From Spirochaetia bacterium (GTDB lineage: Bacteria; Spirochaetota; Leptospiria; Leptospirales; Leptonemataceae): a stretch of 64,000 bases of DNA. Location: NCBI GenBank assembly GCA_021413825.1, contig JAIOPQ010000011.1, positions 1 through 64,000 of the forward strand, read 5' to 3'. The position numbers were made by a program, and so were the translations under genes. Below are positions 1 to 8,624 of the stretch, in pieces. Below the pieces are notes generated by a model. The model was not told the origin of the DNA. It ran no database searches and was given only the letters and a program-made list of their open reading frames with translations. Position 1 is the stretch's first letter. Every line of letters begins with the position of its first letter.

Positions 1-484
1 GCTCGCCATCTGCCTCATTTTCCCAGAAAGAGTGATAGTTCATTCGGTCGACTCCGCCCTGTGGCAGAAGGGTCTTTGCTGTGGTTCCGCCGGGCTCCTG
101 CCAGGTCATGGACGCCCGCAGCAAGCCTCCGTCCTGTTTGCGCCAGAACAGGGAATTCATGGAGCGGTAGGATTTGGCGCCAGATTGGAAGCTCAGAATC
201 TGGTTCTGCTTCACGCCAGGCCAGGAATCGGCAGTATTTGTCCCGGTTTTGACCCGCTGGACCGGATTTATTGACTCAAGGACCGTAACGAGGGTTAGCT
301 CGGCTGGCAGGCCCTGACCGGACTCAAGCCCGGTTCCCTCATAAACTGCAATTTCCGCTTTCCCGCGAAAGCCCTCGCCGTCAAGAAAGGGGAAATGAAA
401 CCTGTCCTGAGCTGGCTGTCCGCAATTGGAAAAAAAGGGAGTTGCGCAAATTGAAAAAACCGTGGCTTGAAGTACTTTCCGCAT
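1..484 (-). CDS. Hypothetical lipoprotein, 3' part beyond left edge
   Basis: The reverse strand is open from ATG at 484 to the edge of the window (161 codons, no stop). The start of the protein is a short signal peptide ending in FFSNC at residues 17-21, a plausible lipobox, so it is probably exported and lipid-anchored at Cys21. The rest is a soluble, probably beta-rich segment with Trp and Tyr residues; I do not recognise the family. It faces away from the gene at 525, so the short gap 485-524 should hold both promoters. The C-terminus is missing from the window. Confidence 0.65.
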   Translation of the reverse strand, partial: MRKVLQATVFSICATPFFSNCGQPAQDRFHFPFLDGEGFRGKAEIAVYEGTGLESGQGLPAELTLVTVLESINPVQRVKTGTNTADSWPGVKQNQILSFQSGAKSYRSMNSLFWRKQDGGLLRASMTWQEPGGTTAKTLLPQGGVDRMNYHSFWENEADGE

Positions 485-524
485 ATCGTTTGGTGATTCC
501 ACGATATAGCAGGGGAAGAACAAA

Positions 525-1418
525 ATGAGCCGTGAGTACGATTCTATCGATCCGATTCAAATGACTCTGAAGCTCGGCTCAACGCCGCAGGCTGCGCATC
601 GCGCTATCACGTCGCAGACAGAGCTGCGTAAGTGGTGGGCACCGCGGGTAATAATGTCGCGCAATATCGTCTCCCAGGTAACTGGAAAGGATATAGAAAT
701 GAAGGTCCTCATGGAGGACAAGCATCGCCTCATCCGATTTACCTGGCGAGGCCTGCACTGGAAACGCAATGTACCAGAAACAGTTATTTCATATGAGATC
801 ACAGACCTTGGGGCAGCGCGCGGTAGTACCGGGCAGGGAATTCAAATCGACGTCAATCATGATGGCTGGAGCGATCCAGAGGAGCGTGGCGCGCAGGAAA
901 AAATCTGGCAACTGGCCTTACCTGGCCTTCGCGCTCTGCTAGAAGGGAAGAAGTTCGTAGCATGGTGGGAAGACGAGCAGAACAAAGCGGGAGATCAGGG
1001 ATACAAAACAGCAGACCTCAAAGCATTCCTGGAACGCTCTGATAAAGAAGGTCGTGGCAAGAACGATCGTAAGAAATCAATCCAGGCAATCTGGAAAATC
1101 TGTCAGTCAATGGATGGCCTCGGCGATTGGATTGTTAAAGAGAGCACGGGCGAATTTGAGCTGCGGGCGCGCGATGCAATGATATTCGCTTCCATGAAAG
1201 GTGGAATTCTTTGTCTTAACTGGCGCGAACTTGAAAAACTCCTGGGACGCGAACTGGTAGATTTTGCAAATCGACTTTCCTTAGAACAAGACCTTGATTT
1301 ACAGATTGGCAAAACTCAAGAGAAAATTATCGGCAGAGATCTGAATCCGGATCTATTCTCAAAATGGCTGCATGAAGTTCTGGCACACAAGAAAACAGAA
1401 CCAAGGAAGCGCAAATAA
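525..1418 (+). CDS. AHSA1/SRPBCC-fold protein with C-terminal extension
   Basis: 297 aa, no signal peptide or membrane segment, hence cytosolic. Residues about 8-145 read as an AHSA1-type SRPBCC (Bet v1-like) domain: an early helix with 'TELRKWWAPR', then alternating strands and a long final helix 'EKIWQLALPGLRALLEGKKF'. Such domains form a hydrophobic pocket; the Hsp90-activator homology does not prove a chaperone role. Residues about 150-297 are a charged extension I do not recognise. ATG 525 is preceded by a GGGGAAG ribosome site. It stands alone between a divergent lipoprotein and an ACT-domain gene. Confidence 0.6.
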   Translation: MSREYDSIDPIQMTLKLGSTPQAAHRAITSQTELRKWWAPRVIMSRNIVSQVTGKDIEMKVLMEDKHRLIRFTWRGLHWKRNVPETVISYEITDLGAARGSTGQGIQIDVNHDGWSDPEERGAQEKIWQLALPGLRALLEGKKFVAWWEDEQNKAGDQGYKTADLKAFLERSDKEGRGKNDRKKSIQAIWKICQSMDGLGDWIVKESTGEFELRARDAMIFASMKGGILCLNWRELEKLLGRELVDFANRLSLEQDLDLQIGKTQEKIIGRDLNPDLFSKWLHEVLAHKKTEPRKRK

Positions 1419-1496
1419 CGCCAGCCAGTCGTTTCACTGACTGTCCGGTTTTTGGGTTGACGTATCCAGCAATAGCAGCATATTTCCGGGGGCTGC

Positions 1497-2102
1497 ATGA
1501 TCTCATTTTCCTGGACAGCCCTATCAGAAAACATTTTTGAGATTCGTATCAAAACACCGGTCACTCGGATTGGCACGGTATATCGTCTAACCGCTGCTAT
1601 CTATATCCTGGGTCTGGATATCATTTCTGGTTCAGTTGATACAGTTCACGAAGACGGCGAGGAATTCGCGGACGATACGTTCCTGTTGCGACCTGCAGCT
1701 GACGGTGAAACCGATTTTGCCTTTTTTTCAGCGCGTGTTGGCGTGCTCATGGAAACGTTAATTCGCAACGAAAAGGATCCGGACGATCTACTCCGTGAAA
1801 GACAATTGGAACCACCCAATATTCACTTTCTATTTGATGCGCAGCCAAACATACAATTCAGAGATCTGCCAGAGGGAAATCAGACTGAATTTAGCATCAC
1901 AAGTCAAAACCGTACCGGATTATTATTTCATTTAACCAGAATCTTTGCAGAAGAGGAAATCAGCATCATTCGCGGAACAATTAAGAGCGAACACGACACC
2001 GCCAAAGACCGTTTTTTTGTGCAGCAGAATGGAACCACAATTAGCCCGGAGACTCGGGTTCGACTTGTCGAGAGAATCACAGGGATTCCGCAAAAAGGCT
2101 AA
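1497..2102 (+). CDS. ACT-domain regulatory protein (GlnD-type tandem ACT)
   Basis: 201 aa, cytosolic. The C-terminal part (about residues 128-190) is a clear ACT domain, 'SITSQNRTGLLFHLTRIFAEEEISIIRG', of the type at the C-terminus of GlnD and in stand-alone ACT regulators, which sense small molecules such as amino acids. Residues 5-100 look like a weaker ACT-like beta-alpha-beta unit ('TPVTRIGTVYRLTAAIYILGLDI'). No nucleotidyltransferase or HD domain is present, so this is not GlnD itself. A GGGGG ribosome site lies 5 nt before ATG 1497. The ligand and partner cannot be inferred. Confidence 0.6.
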   Translation: MISFSWTALSENIFEIRIKTPVTRIGTVYRLTAAIYILGLDIISGSVDTVHEDGEEFADDTFLLRPAADGETDFAFFSARVGVLMETLIRNEKDPDDLLRERQLEPPNIHFLFDAQPNIQFRDLPEGNQTEFSITSQNRTGLLFHLTRIFAEEEISIIRGTIKSEHDTAKDRFFVQQNGTTISPETRVRLVERITGIPQKG

Positions 2103-2213
2103 TCCGCTCAAGGCCTTTCACTCGCAACAGGCTTCTGTCCGCATCATTCCCAGAAACGGATATTTAATTCCCCAACCCTTGTCTTAAACCACGACCTGGG
2201 GTATAAATGTTGG

Positions 2214-2603
2214 ATGGAGACAGCCCGGCCCATGCAGTTCCCCGTTTTCCCTGAGTTCAAAGAGATCCAACCCATTGATCTGGCACTCGAGTATCGAGAA
2301 AATACCTGGGTTCTCCAAATTCACGGGCCTATCGAATTGACAAACGTGGGAAACTTCTTTGAGCGAGCATCAGAGATGCTTGGAAACAAAGACAAGATTG
2401 TTCTAGATATGGCCGGCGTACGCTATATTGACTCTATTGGAATGGGAACTCTCCTGGATCTGAATTCGAGGTTTCGGCGCAATGGCTGTTCTGTGCGGCT
2501 AATTGCAGTTCCCTCACGAATCGCGCAGGTTTTCCGCCTCTGCGGAGTTACGCGCATGCTCGATTGCTACGAGACTCTTGAGAGTGCGACTGCAAACTGG
2601 TAG
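2214..2603 (+). CDS. STAS-domain protein (anti-anti-sigma factor type)
   Basis: 129 aa. A STAS domain covers about residues 20-125, with 'IVLDMAGVRYIDSIGMGTLLDL', where the Ser of D-S-I-G is the residue phosphorylated in SpoIIAA/RsbV-type factors. In that family the dephosphorylated form binds an anti-sigma kinase and releases sigma; SpoIIE-type phosphatases (two lie at 11.7 and 18.6 kb) remove the phosphate. That link here is inference. An internal ATG at 2232 is an alternative start with a better GGAG upstream. No kinase partner is adjacent. Confidence 0.8.
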   Translation: METARPMQFPVFPEFKEIQPIDLALEYRENTWVLQIHGPIELTNVGNFFERASEMLGNKDKIVLDMAGVRYIDSIGMGTLLDLNSRFRRNGCSVRLIAVPSRIAQVFRLCGVTRMLDCYETLESATANW

Positions 2604-2663
2604 TCTGGTTTAGGTCATCAACCGGACGTTAGGCGAATAAAACGGGTCCAATCAGGAATGAAC

Positions 2664-2673
2664 CGGAATTCCG
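2664..2673. repeat. Small palindrome upstream of second STAS gene
   Basis: CGGAATTCCG is a perfect 10-bp palindrome; flanking GAA and TTC extend it with a one-base bulge. It lies about 90 bp before the STAS gene at 2760 and could be an operator, but it contains an EcoRI-like core that can occur by chance. Confidence 0.25.
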
Positions 2674-2759
2674 TTCAACCCAAACAAATTCATTTGACCA
2701 GAGACTTGTTTCAGCTTTGAATAGGAACGATTGCAATTGGGCAAAAATCGAGGCATGAT

Positions 2760-3089
2760 TTGAAAGAAGGTATCCGGATCGAATCGGTCGGCGACTATTC
2801 AGTAGTCAGAATCATTCAAAAAATCCTGAACGCTCCAATGGTTCGAGACGTGTTCGATGAGCTGGTTGCCCTTGCTGAAGCGCGAAGAAACCTTGCAGTG
2901 GACGTTACGCACGTTCGTCATATTGACTCGGTTGGACTCAGCCTGCTTCTAGCTTTGCGATCGCGTGCGCACAGAGCTGGTAGCAGCATGGTGTTACTTG
3001 GCGTGCGGGATTCCCTGAAGGAGACACTTCGACTGGCCGGACTTGGGGAAGTATTTCAAATGATCGACACAGAACCCCGGGATCATTAA
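2760..3089 (+). CDS. STAS-domain protein (second copy)
   Basis: 109 aa from a TTG at 2760, with a GAGG ribosome site just upstream. The whole protein is one STAS domain: 'LAVDVTHVRHIDSVGLSLLLAL' carries the phosphorylatable Ser in D-S-V-G, followed by the typical 'LLGVRDSLKETLRLAGLGEVF'. Like its neighbour at 2214 it should work as an anti-anti-sigma or partner-switch antagonist. The two are separated by about 155 bp, so they may have separate promoters. They are clearly diverged, so not a recent duplication. Confidence 0.8.
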   Translation: MKEGIRIESVGDYSVVRIIQKILNAPMVRDVFDELVALAEARRNLAVDVTHVRHIDSVGLSLLLALRSRAHRAGSSMVLLGVRDSLKETLRLAGLGEVFQMIDTEPRDH

Positions 3090-3148
3090 AAAACCCGCTG
3101 ATTTGTAATTGCGATGAACCAAATGGCTGCAAATCCATTCCAAACACC

Positions 3149-3988
3149 ATGTCGCACTATTTTCGCGTCCTTTGTCCCCTTTTAGTCTGCATAGGCTGTC
3201 TGGCGGGAAAACCAGTAACTCAGGAATTCCGCCCGGTGGGGAGCGCAGACCTGATCCAATCCCTTGATTCGTATATTGTTAAGACTGTTGACCCTGGCGA
3301 TGAAAGATTCGCAGAACTTGCATTCATAGATCGAAGTGGGCTTAAGCTGGGTTCCCTTACAGTTCATCTGCCATACGAAATAAAAAACATCCGCAGCGCT
3401 GCTGGTCCTCTACTTGCCGTAACGTATTACAGCGGAGGCGAAAGTGGATGCTGCAACCAAATGGATTTTGTGCTGCGCAAGGGAGAGACACTTAAGACAA
3501 CAACTATCTCTGAAACGGCGTATGCCGATGCGCCCTCAATACGCGACATTGATCAGGACGGAATCGATGAATTAATTACAACCAACACTGACTTCTACGG
3601 TCTGGCAGACAAATCCAATGAATGCCGCCTAACGCCTGGAATTCATGAAGGGATCTCCAATCTTCGCTTTCCGAATGCCTTGCACGTTGTTTCCACTAAA
3701 GATGGATTGAGTCTTGAGGATGTTACGTTTGATCCAAAACTGCAGTCCCTTATTGATCCTGGACTCAGGGAGGTCGCAGGGAATCTCCGGTCCAAAATGG
3801 GAGAAACGATCGAATGCTCATCAAATCCCGACCTGGCTGCCTATATGCAATATGCTCACTATATGCAAAGACTTAACCGCGAAGTGGAGGGTACCTCAAA
3901 CGTAAAGAATTCCAAAATTCAACTGAAATGCCAGTGCCTGGCAAAACAGAATCAACCGTTAGTCGACTTTCTAAAGTCCACCAGGTAA
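3149..3988 (+). CDS. Hypothetical lipoprotein with FG-GAP-like segment
   Basis: 279 aa. A signal peptide with lipobox VCIGC (Cys17) predicts an exported lipoprotein. Midway, 'IRDIDQDGIDELITTN' resembles the Ca-binding D-x-D-x-D loop of FG-GAP/integrin-like repeats; only one is obvious. The C-terminal part holds several Cys residues. It ends four bases before the convergent DUF1554 gene, with no terminator visible between them. Function unknown. Confidence 0.6.
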   Translation: MSHYFRVLCPLLVCIGCLAGKPVTQEFRPVGSADLIQSLDSYIVKTVDPGDERFAELAFIDRSGLKLGSLTVHLPYEIKNIRSAAGPLLAVTYYSGGESGCCNQMDFVLRKGETLKTTTISETAYADAPSIRDIDQDGIDELITTNTDFYGLADKSNECRLTPGIHEGISNLRFPNALHVVSTKDGLSLEDVTFDPKLQSLIDPGLREVAGNLRSKMGETIECSSNPDLAAYMQYAHYMQRLNREVEGTSNVKNSKIQLKCQCLAKQNQPLVDFLKSTR

Positions 3989-3992
3989 AGGC

Positions 3993-5105
3993 TCAGGGCT
4001 GCTGGACGCATACGATTCGCTCTCCGTTGTTGCAGGGAAGGGTTGCCCACGAACCAACAGCAGAAGAAAAGACATTCCCGGAATTTGCGGCAACTCCGTT
4101 AGCGGCAGAAGTAGACCAGGCCGCACAATTCGAACCGGTTGTCCAGTCTGGAAAGAGGCCGGTCCAAACCCCGCTCGCTAGTCCCAGATCATTCTGCAAT
4201 GGAAAGGTAAATAGGGCGACTGAATCTGTTGTCTGAATGGGTGCTCCATCTGTTGCGCGAACATAGCTGCGAAATGGGCGCAGGACCCAATCGAGTTGCA
4301 AATCGCCAACTAGCGCAGAATTCGAGGCACGACGCGAGGTTCCGTCAACCATCATAGCTTTGTAATTTCCTCCACCTGGATTTGCGGGATCACTCATGCA
4401 GAGTGCATCGGCTCCGGCAACGGAGGTAAAATCTATGCCCGGCAAATACGTACTGCTTGAAATAAAAACCTTAAGCGGTACTTCCGGCCTCTCGACACAA
4501 ATTATTTTAGCGCTTGATGTGCAGACAACCGGTACTCCGCCAACGGCATCCGTGGTCAGCGCGCGCGTATCAGCCGCATCGGCTGTTCCACCAATGGCAG
4601 ACCAACTACTACAATGGCCTCCGGTGATCCATCCAGCAGTCAATCCAGTCCAGGCATTTCCGGGCGTATCAGCAATTGATTCCTTGATGGGGAACGGAAA
4701 GAGTCCAACGGAGTTAGTCTCTTGAATCAAGCGATCGTCTGCTGCGCGATAATATTTTTTATTTGGCTTAAGCACCCAGTCTAGTTGCCCATCCCCTACG
4801 TTAGCTGTGATGGAACCCACTCGCGCACCCGGTCCGGCAATGAGCGCACGAAACACGCCGCCCGCTGGTTTGTTTATATCCGTATTGCAAATAGCATCGG
4901 CGCCGGCAACCGATCCGAGGCCCGCTGTAGAATAGCTGGAGGTGGTTGAATAAATCCGAGGGTGTGTTTCTGCGCGCGAGCCTGCCTCCAGGGCATACGA
5001 GGCTATCGCACTTTTTATTGGATCGTCATTGGGTACAGGAACATTGCACGCCAGGAGAATATGGATCAGGGCAACGGGACTCAAAACATAGATACAACGG
5101 TTCAT
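3993..5105 (-). CDS. DUF1554 lipoprotein, two tandem domains
   Basis: 370 aa. The signal peptide ends in a lipobox ILLAC (Cys20). Two DUF1554 domains follow, about residues 45-210 and 212-370. Each shows a 'GADAxC' start, 'QLDWVLxP', 'YxRAxD', an 'IQTT/IQET...LFxFPL' strand, 'WTGL..W.TG..C..W' and a final 'IxCVxxP'; four conserved Cys probably form two disulfides. The family is known mainly from Leptospira surface proteins of unknown function. It shares this architecture with the gene at 8624 and half of it with 7974. It is convergent with 3149 and divergent from the LytTR regulator at 5275. Confidence 0.85.
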   Translation of the reverse strand: MNRCIYVLSPVALIHILLACNVPVPNDDPIKSAIASYALEAGSRAETHPRIYSTTSSYSTAGLGSVAGADAICNTDINKPAGGVFRALIAGPGARVGSITANVGDGQLDWVLKPNKKYYRAADDRLIQETNSVGLFPFPIKESIADTPGNAWTGLTAGWITGGHCSSWSAIGGTADAADTRALTTDAVGGVPVVCTSSAKIICVERPEVPLKVFISSSTYLPGIDFTSVAGADALCMSDPANPGGGNYKAMMVDGTSRRASNSALVGDLQLDWVLRPFRSYVRATDGAPIQTTDSVALFTFPLQNDLGLASGVWTGLFPDWTTGSNCAAWSTSAANGVAANSGNVFSSAVGSWATLPCNNGERIVCVQQP

Positions 5106-5274
5106 TTAATTGGAATTTACGTCTTATTTTCATACTTAGCTACATCCAGGAAATGACCCGGTCGAAATCGAGAATGAATCGGACTAAATGATCCGCTTAT
5201 AAAGCGTCATGGCCAGCATTTTGAATTGAGCAAATAATGCCCAAACCAACTATGCCACAGGCGCAAAATTCTCA

Positions 5275-5997
5275 ATGGACTTGTTGAACGTATTAATTGT
5301 AGAGAATGAACAGGCCGCGCAGACGACCATCGTCGAGTACTGCGGCCAGCATCCGCGTCTGAAGGTCAGCGGAATCGTTTCATCTGGAAAGGATTTCCTG
5401 GACAAAATTCTCCAGAATAAATATGACCTGGTTATCATGGATATTGAACTGGACGATACACTGGGCACGCTGGCCCTCAGGCAAGCTCCGCGCCTTCCAC
5501 CCGTTGTAATAAGCACTGCGCATCCACAGTATGCGGTTGAAGCATTTGAGCTGGGTGTAGTGGACTTCCTATTAAAACCGTACTCATTTGAAAGATTCCT
5601 GCGTTCCGTGAATCGGGTGATTGAAGCTGCGGAACGCGCTGACAGTAAGAAGGATCTACGCTCAATCGGCGTTTCTGTAAAGACCGGAGAGAATTTCTTC
5701 TTCGTCCCGTTTCATGAAATCGTCTACGTTGCCTCACAGGGAAAAGGCTCAGTAATTCACACGGTTCGCACAGAACATTACACCCCGCGATTACTCATGT
5801 CCATTGCAGAAAAACTGCCCCAGACACAGTTCCTTCGCGTGCATAAACAGTTTGTATTGAATTTGAGCTTTATCTCGCATCTGCAACACATGGCCAAAGG
5901 GGATTACCTTGCATTCTTGAAAGATGAAGAGCAAAGCCAAATTCCAATCAGTCGCAATCACTCCGCTGAACTAAAATCGCGACTCGGCCTACAGTAG
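5275..5997 (+). CDS. LytTR-family response regulator
   Basis: 240 aa. An N-terminal receiver domain (1-120) has phospho-acceptor Asp56 in 'VIMDIEL' and the conserved Lys in 'FLLKPYSF'. A C-terminal LytTR DNA-binding domain (about 135-240) has 'FLRVHKQFVLNLSFI'. In the acidic pocket the usual D-D-E is E-N-E ('IVENE'), which may weaken metal binding. The LytS-type kinase at 6023 follows after 25 nt and is the obvious partner. The protein is very similar to the regulator at 16924, so the two signalling pairs are paralogous. No good ribosome site precedes ATG 5275. Confidence 0.9.
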   Translation: MDLLNVLIVENEQAAQTTIVEYCGQHPRLKVSGIVSSGKDFLDKILQNKYDLVIMDIELDDTLGTLALRQAPRLPPVVISTAHPQYAVEAFELGVVDFLLKPYSFERFLRSVNRVIEAAERADSKKDLRSIGVSVKTGENFFFVPFHEIVYVASQGKGSVIHTVRTEHYTPRLLMSIAEKLPQTQFLRVHKQFVLNLSFISHLQHMAKGDYLAFLKDEEQSQIPISRNHSAELKSRLGLQ

Positions 5998-6022
5998 GCA
6001 CCATCGCCTTGCAAATGTTTTC

Positions 6023-7927
6023 ATGAACCACCGCCCACATCTCAAGCCACATCGTCGCAGGATTATCTGGATCACGGTTCTCAGTTGCGCGTACGTTCTC
6101 TTCTACTTTGCCATCATTTTTGTCCTGAAAGAGAAAGCATGGGAGAAAGTCTCGGCAGTCAATGGAGTTGTTGATCTGTCAAAGATTGATTTCTCAAACA
6201 CTGGTGCCCTTACGCTTGCAGGACGTTGGGAGTTTTATCCTGATGTGCTAAGCCAGGCAGGCCAGCGTCCCAGTTTCACCGGTAAGAAAGCGCAAATAAT
6301 ATCAGTTCCGGGTACCTGGCCCGAGCATCAAACGACAGGCCAGGGCTTTGACAGTCGATTTGGGTTCGGAACGTATCGCCTCTCCATGCGACTTACACCC
6401 GGGCGGCACTACAGTCTCCAGTTTGGCGCAATCACAACTGCGGCCCGTATCCTGGTCAATGGCCAGCTACTCGCCACGCTTGGCAAGACTGGAACGGATG
6501 CAACCACGCACAGGGCAGCAACGTATCCCATATCAGTAGTATTCCTTGCGGAAAGTGAATGGAATGAACTGGCAATTGAAATTTCCAATTTTGATCACCA
6601 CCACGGTGGCCTGACTGAGGCACCACTCCTTGGAGATCCGGTCTCTTTTCAGAAGATCCTTACGCTACGTATTACGTATGATATTGCCATGGCTACAATT
6701 CTAATAATCCTGGGTATCAATGGAATTGTAGCTGGTTTTGCATGGATGAATGAGAGAGCATCGATCTATCTGGGCCTTTTCAATCTCTGTCTTGGAATTC
6801 AGACTCTGATGACAGGAAGCCGGGTTGCATCACTACTCAATATTCCTTGGCCAGTATTTATCCGGATTGAATACATCAGTTACATAGTAGCCCTGCCCTG
6901 CTTCATACTGTTTGTTCGAAACTCATTCCCGCAGGAATCAAGTCCTCGCATACCTTACGTAATTACCTTTGTAACCGGGGTTTATGTCATAGCCATTGTC
7001 TTTCTTCACAGCTCCATTTTCACGCGATTCGTGCAGCCATTCATGGTCATTGTCATCTTAACTGGCTTGTATGCCACGATTGTATGTGCGCGGGCTATTC
7101 GCAGCGGCAAACGCGATGCATTGTATATTTCATTTGGATTTCTAAGCGTGTTCGCGGGGATATGCTTTGATCTACTTGGTATAATTCAGGCTCAGGTTCA
7201 ACTGCTGGTTGCGCCTGCAACGGCCGCGTTATTTGCTCATCTGAACTCCCTGGTATTGACGGACCATGTTGCATTTTCACTGTTTCGCTCGCGCCAGAGT
7301 ACGCAGAAGCTGTATCGCATGGGAAGGTCTTTTAATAACAGCAAGCAAATGCTCAAGGCAGCAAGGCTTGTAGGTCTACAGGAAAGACTCAATCCTCATT
7401 TTCTTTTCAATGCACTGAACACGGTTCATTCCCTTATTACGCATGATCCCTCGAAAGCTAGAGATGCAATCCTACAACTTGCTGACCTCTATAGAGGAAT
7501 CACCAATGCGTCCAATAAGCTCCATGTTCCTTTTGCCTCCGAATGGGATTTGATTTCTTCCTACCTCGAAATCCAGAATGCACGATTCAAAGGCCAGGTA
7601 AAATTTGATCTGGCATTGCGCGGGGATTTAGGTCAGATACCAGTGCCGCCTCTGGCCCTGCAGCAGCTTGTGGAGAATTCGTTCAAGCATGGCCTCGTTG
7701 GCGGGAAGGAAAACCGGGGCATAGTGCGAATTCGCATCGCACCTTTCAGAGATGGCCTGGCGATGATTTTGCGAGATAATGGTCGCGGCCTGGCAGGCTT
7801 ACCCGTGGGAGAAACTCTCGACTCAATTCGTGAGCGCAGTGCAGCAATCTATTCAACCGTGCGTCTTCGTCTACGTAATAGACCGTCAGGCGGCGTTCAG
7901 TGCCTGCTTCTTTTGGCGGATCGTTAG
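6023..7927 (+). CDS. LytS-type sensor histidine kinase with 7TM-DISM region
   Basis: 634 aa membrane kinase. One N-terminal membrane helix (about 13-35) leads into a periplasmic jelly-roll-like domain (about 45-205, 'LAGRWEFYPDVL' ... 'FGTYRLSMRLTPG', as in 7TMR-DISM sensors). Then come seven hydrophobic segments (about 215-425) and a cytosolic His_kinase domain: 'LQERLNPHFLFNALN' carries the phospho-accepting His near residue 459, and HATPase_c has 'LQQLVENSFKHG' and 'DNGRGLAG'. It is read with the LytTR regulator at 5275. The jelly-roll suggests carbohydrate or envelope sensing; the ligand is unknown. Confidence 0.88.
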   Translation: MNHRPHLKPHRRRIIWITVLSCAYVLFYFAIIFVLKEKAWEKVSAVNGVVDLSKIDFSNTGALTLAGRWEFYPDVLSQAGQRPSFTGKKAQIISVPGTWPEHQTTGQGFDSRFGFGTYRLSMRLTPGRHYSLQFGAITTAARILVNGQLLATLGKTGTDATTHRAATYPISVVFLAESEWNELAIEISNFDHHHGGLTEAPLLGDPVSFQKILTLRITYDIAMATILIILGINGIVAGFAWMNERASIYLGLFNLCLGIQTLMTGSRVASLLNIPWPVFIRIEYISYIVALPCFILFVRNSFPQESSPRIPYVITFVTGVYVIAIVFLHSSIFTRFVQPFMVIVILTGLYATIVCARAIRSGKRDALYISFGFLSVFAGICFDLLGIIQAQVQLLVAPATAALFAHLNSLVLTDHVAFSLFRSRQSTQKLYRMGRSFNNSKQMLKAARLVGLQERLNPHFLFNALNTVHSLITHDPSKARDAILQLADLYRGITNASNKLHVPFASEWDLISSYLEIQNARFKGQVKFDLALRGDLGQIPVPPLALQQLVENSFKHGLVGGKENRGIVRIRIAPFRDGLAMILRDNGRGLAGLPVGETLDSIRERSAAIYSTVRLRLRNRPSGGVQCLLLLADR

Positions 7928-7973
7928 ACAGACTCAATGGGATCATTTTAAGACCTCCTGGAAGGGGGTCCCT

Positions 7974-8624
7974 TCATTGTTCTACGCAAACAAGCAGCCC
8001 GCCGCCTCCGCACCCGTTGTTAAAACTGAATAGCATACCACTTGTAACAAGCCGAATGTCTCCGGCATTTGCAGAACCGGCATTTGAAGACCAATCTGAG
8101 CAATTGCCCCCAGTTTGCCATGTTGTATTCAATCCTGTCCATGCGGCCAGAAAATTTGTAGGATGCACAGGATTCAGTAACGGAAAGACAAAGAGGCCCA
8201 CTGCATTTGAAATCTGGATTGTTTGCTGATCACTCAGTCTAATATAACGTCGATTAGCCTGAATGACCCAGTCCACCTGCCCATCGCCGGCATTGGGGGA
8301 AACGGAAGCGACGCGAACACCCGGTTGGGCAATCATTGCTCGGTAGACTCCACTTCCCGGATAATTTGGGTCAGATTGGCAAATCGCATCGGCAGCCGCA
8401 ACCGAATTGAACTGCGCGGGAACTCCATAGATTGTACTCGTCTCAAATACTCGCAGCAAACTTGCCTGGGGCTGCTCTTGTGTTTCTTGCGATTTTTGTA
8501 AGTTCGCGAGTAGAATGGCCGCTGCGCTACCATTTGCGCCGTTTGCATCTATAACGTTAGGCGCGCATGATACCATATAGAACATTGCAAACAAAGGCGT
8601 TTGAAAGAAATGCGCCAAACGCAT
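7974..8624 (-). CDS. DUF1554 lipoprotein, single domain
   Basis: 216 aa from the ATG at 8624; GTG 8639 and ATG 8627 are alternatives. GGAG lies 7 nt before ATG 8624, and ATG 8627 forms an ATGA overlap with the upstream stop, so translation is coupled to the gene at 8624-9775. The lipobox is YMVSC. One DUF1554 domain (about 60-216) has 'QVDWVIQANRRYIR', 'IQISNAVGLFVFPL', 'WTGL...WQTGGNCSDW' and a Cys-containing end 'LLVCVEQ'. A Gly run 'CGGGGLL' near the C-terminus is unusual. It is convergent with the LytS gene. Confidence 0.82.
   Translation of the reverse strand: MRLAHFFQTPLFAMFYMVSCAPNVIDANGANGSAAAILLANLQKSQETQEQPQASLLRVFETSTIYGVPAQFNSVAAADAICQSDPNYPGSGVYRAMIAQPGVRVASVSPNAGDGQVDWVIQANRRYIRLSDQQTIQISNAVGLFVFPLLNPVHPTNFLAAWTGLNTTWQTGGNCSDWSSNAGSANAGDIRLVTSGMLFSFNNGCGGGGLLVCVEQ

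Noticed and set aside
4396-4725. Plus-strand open frames opposite the DUF1554 lipoprotein
   Set aside because: They lie fully within a clear reverse-strand gene with conserved domains; mirror frames only.
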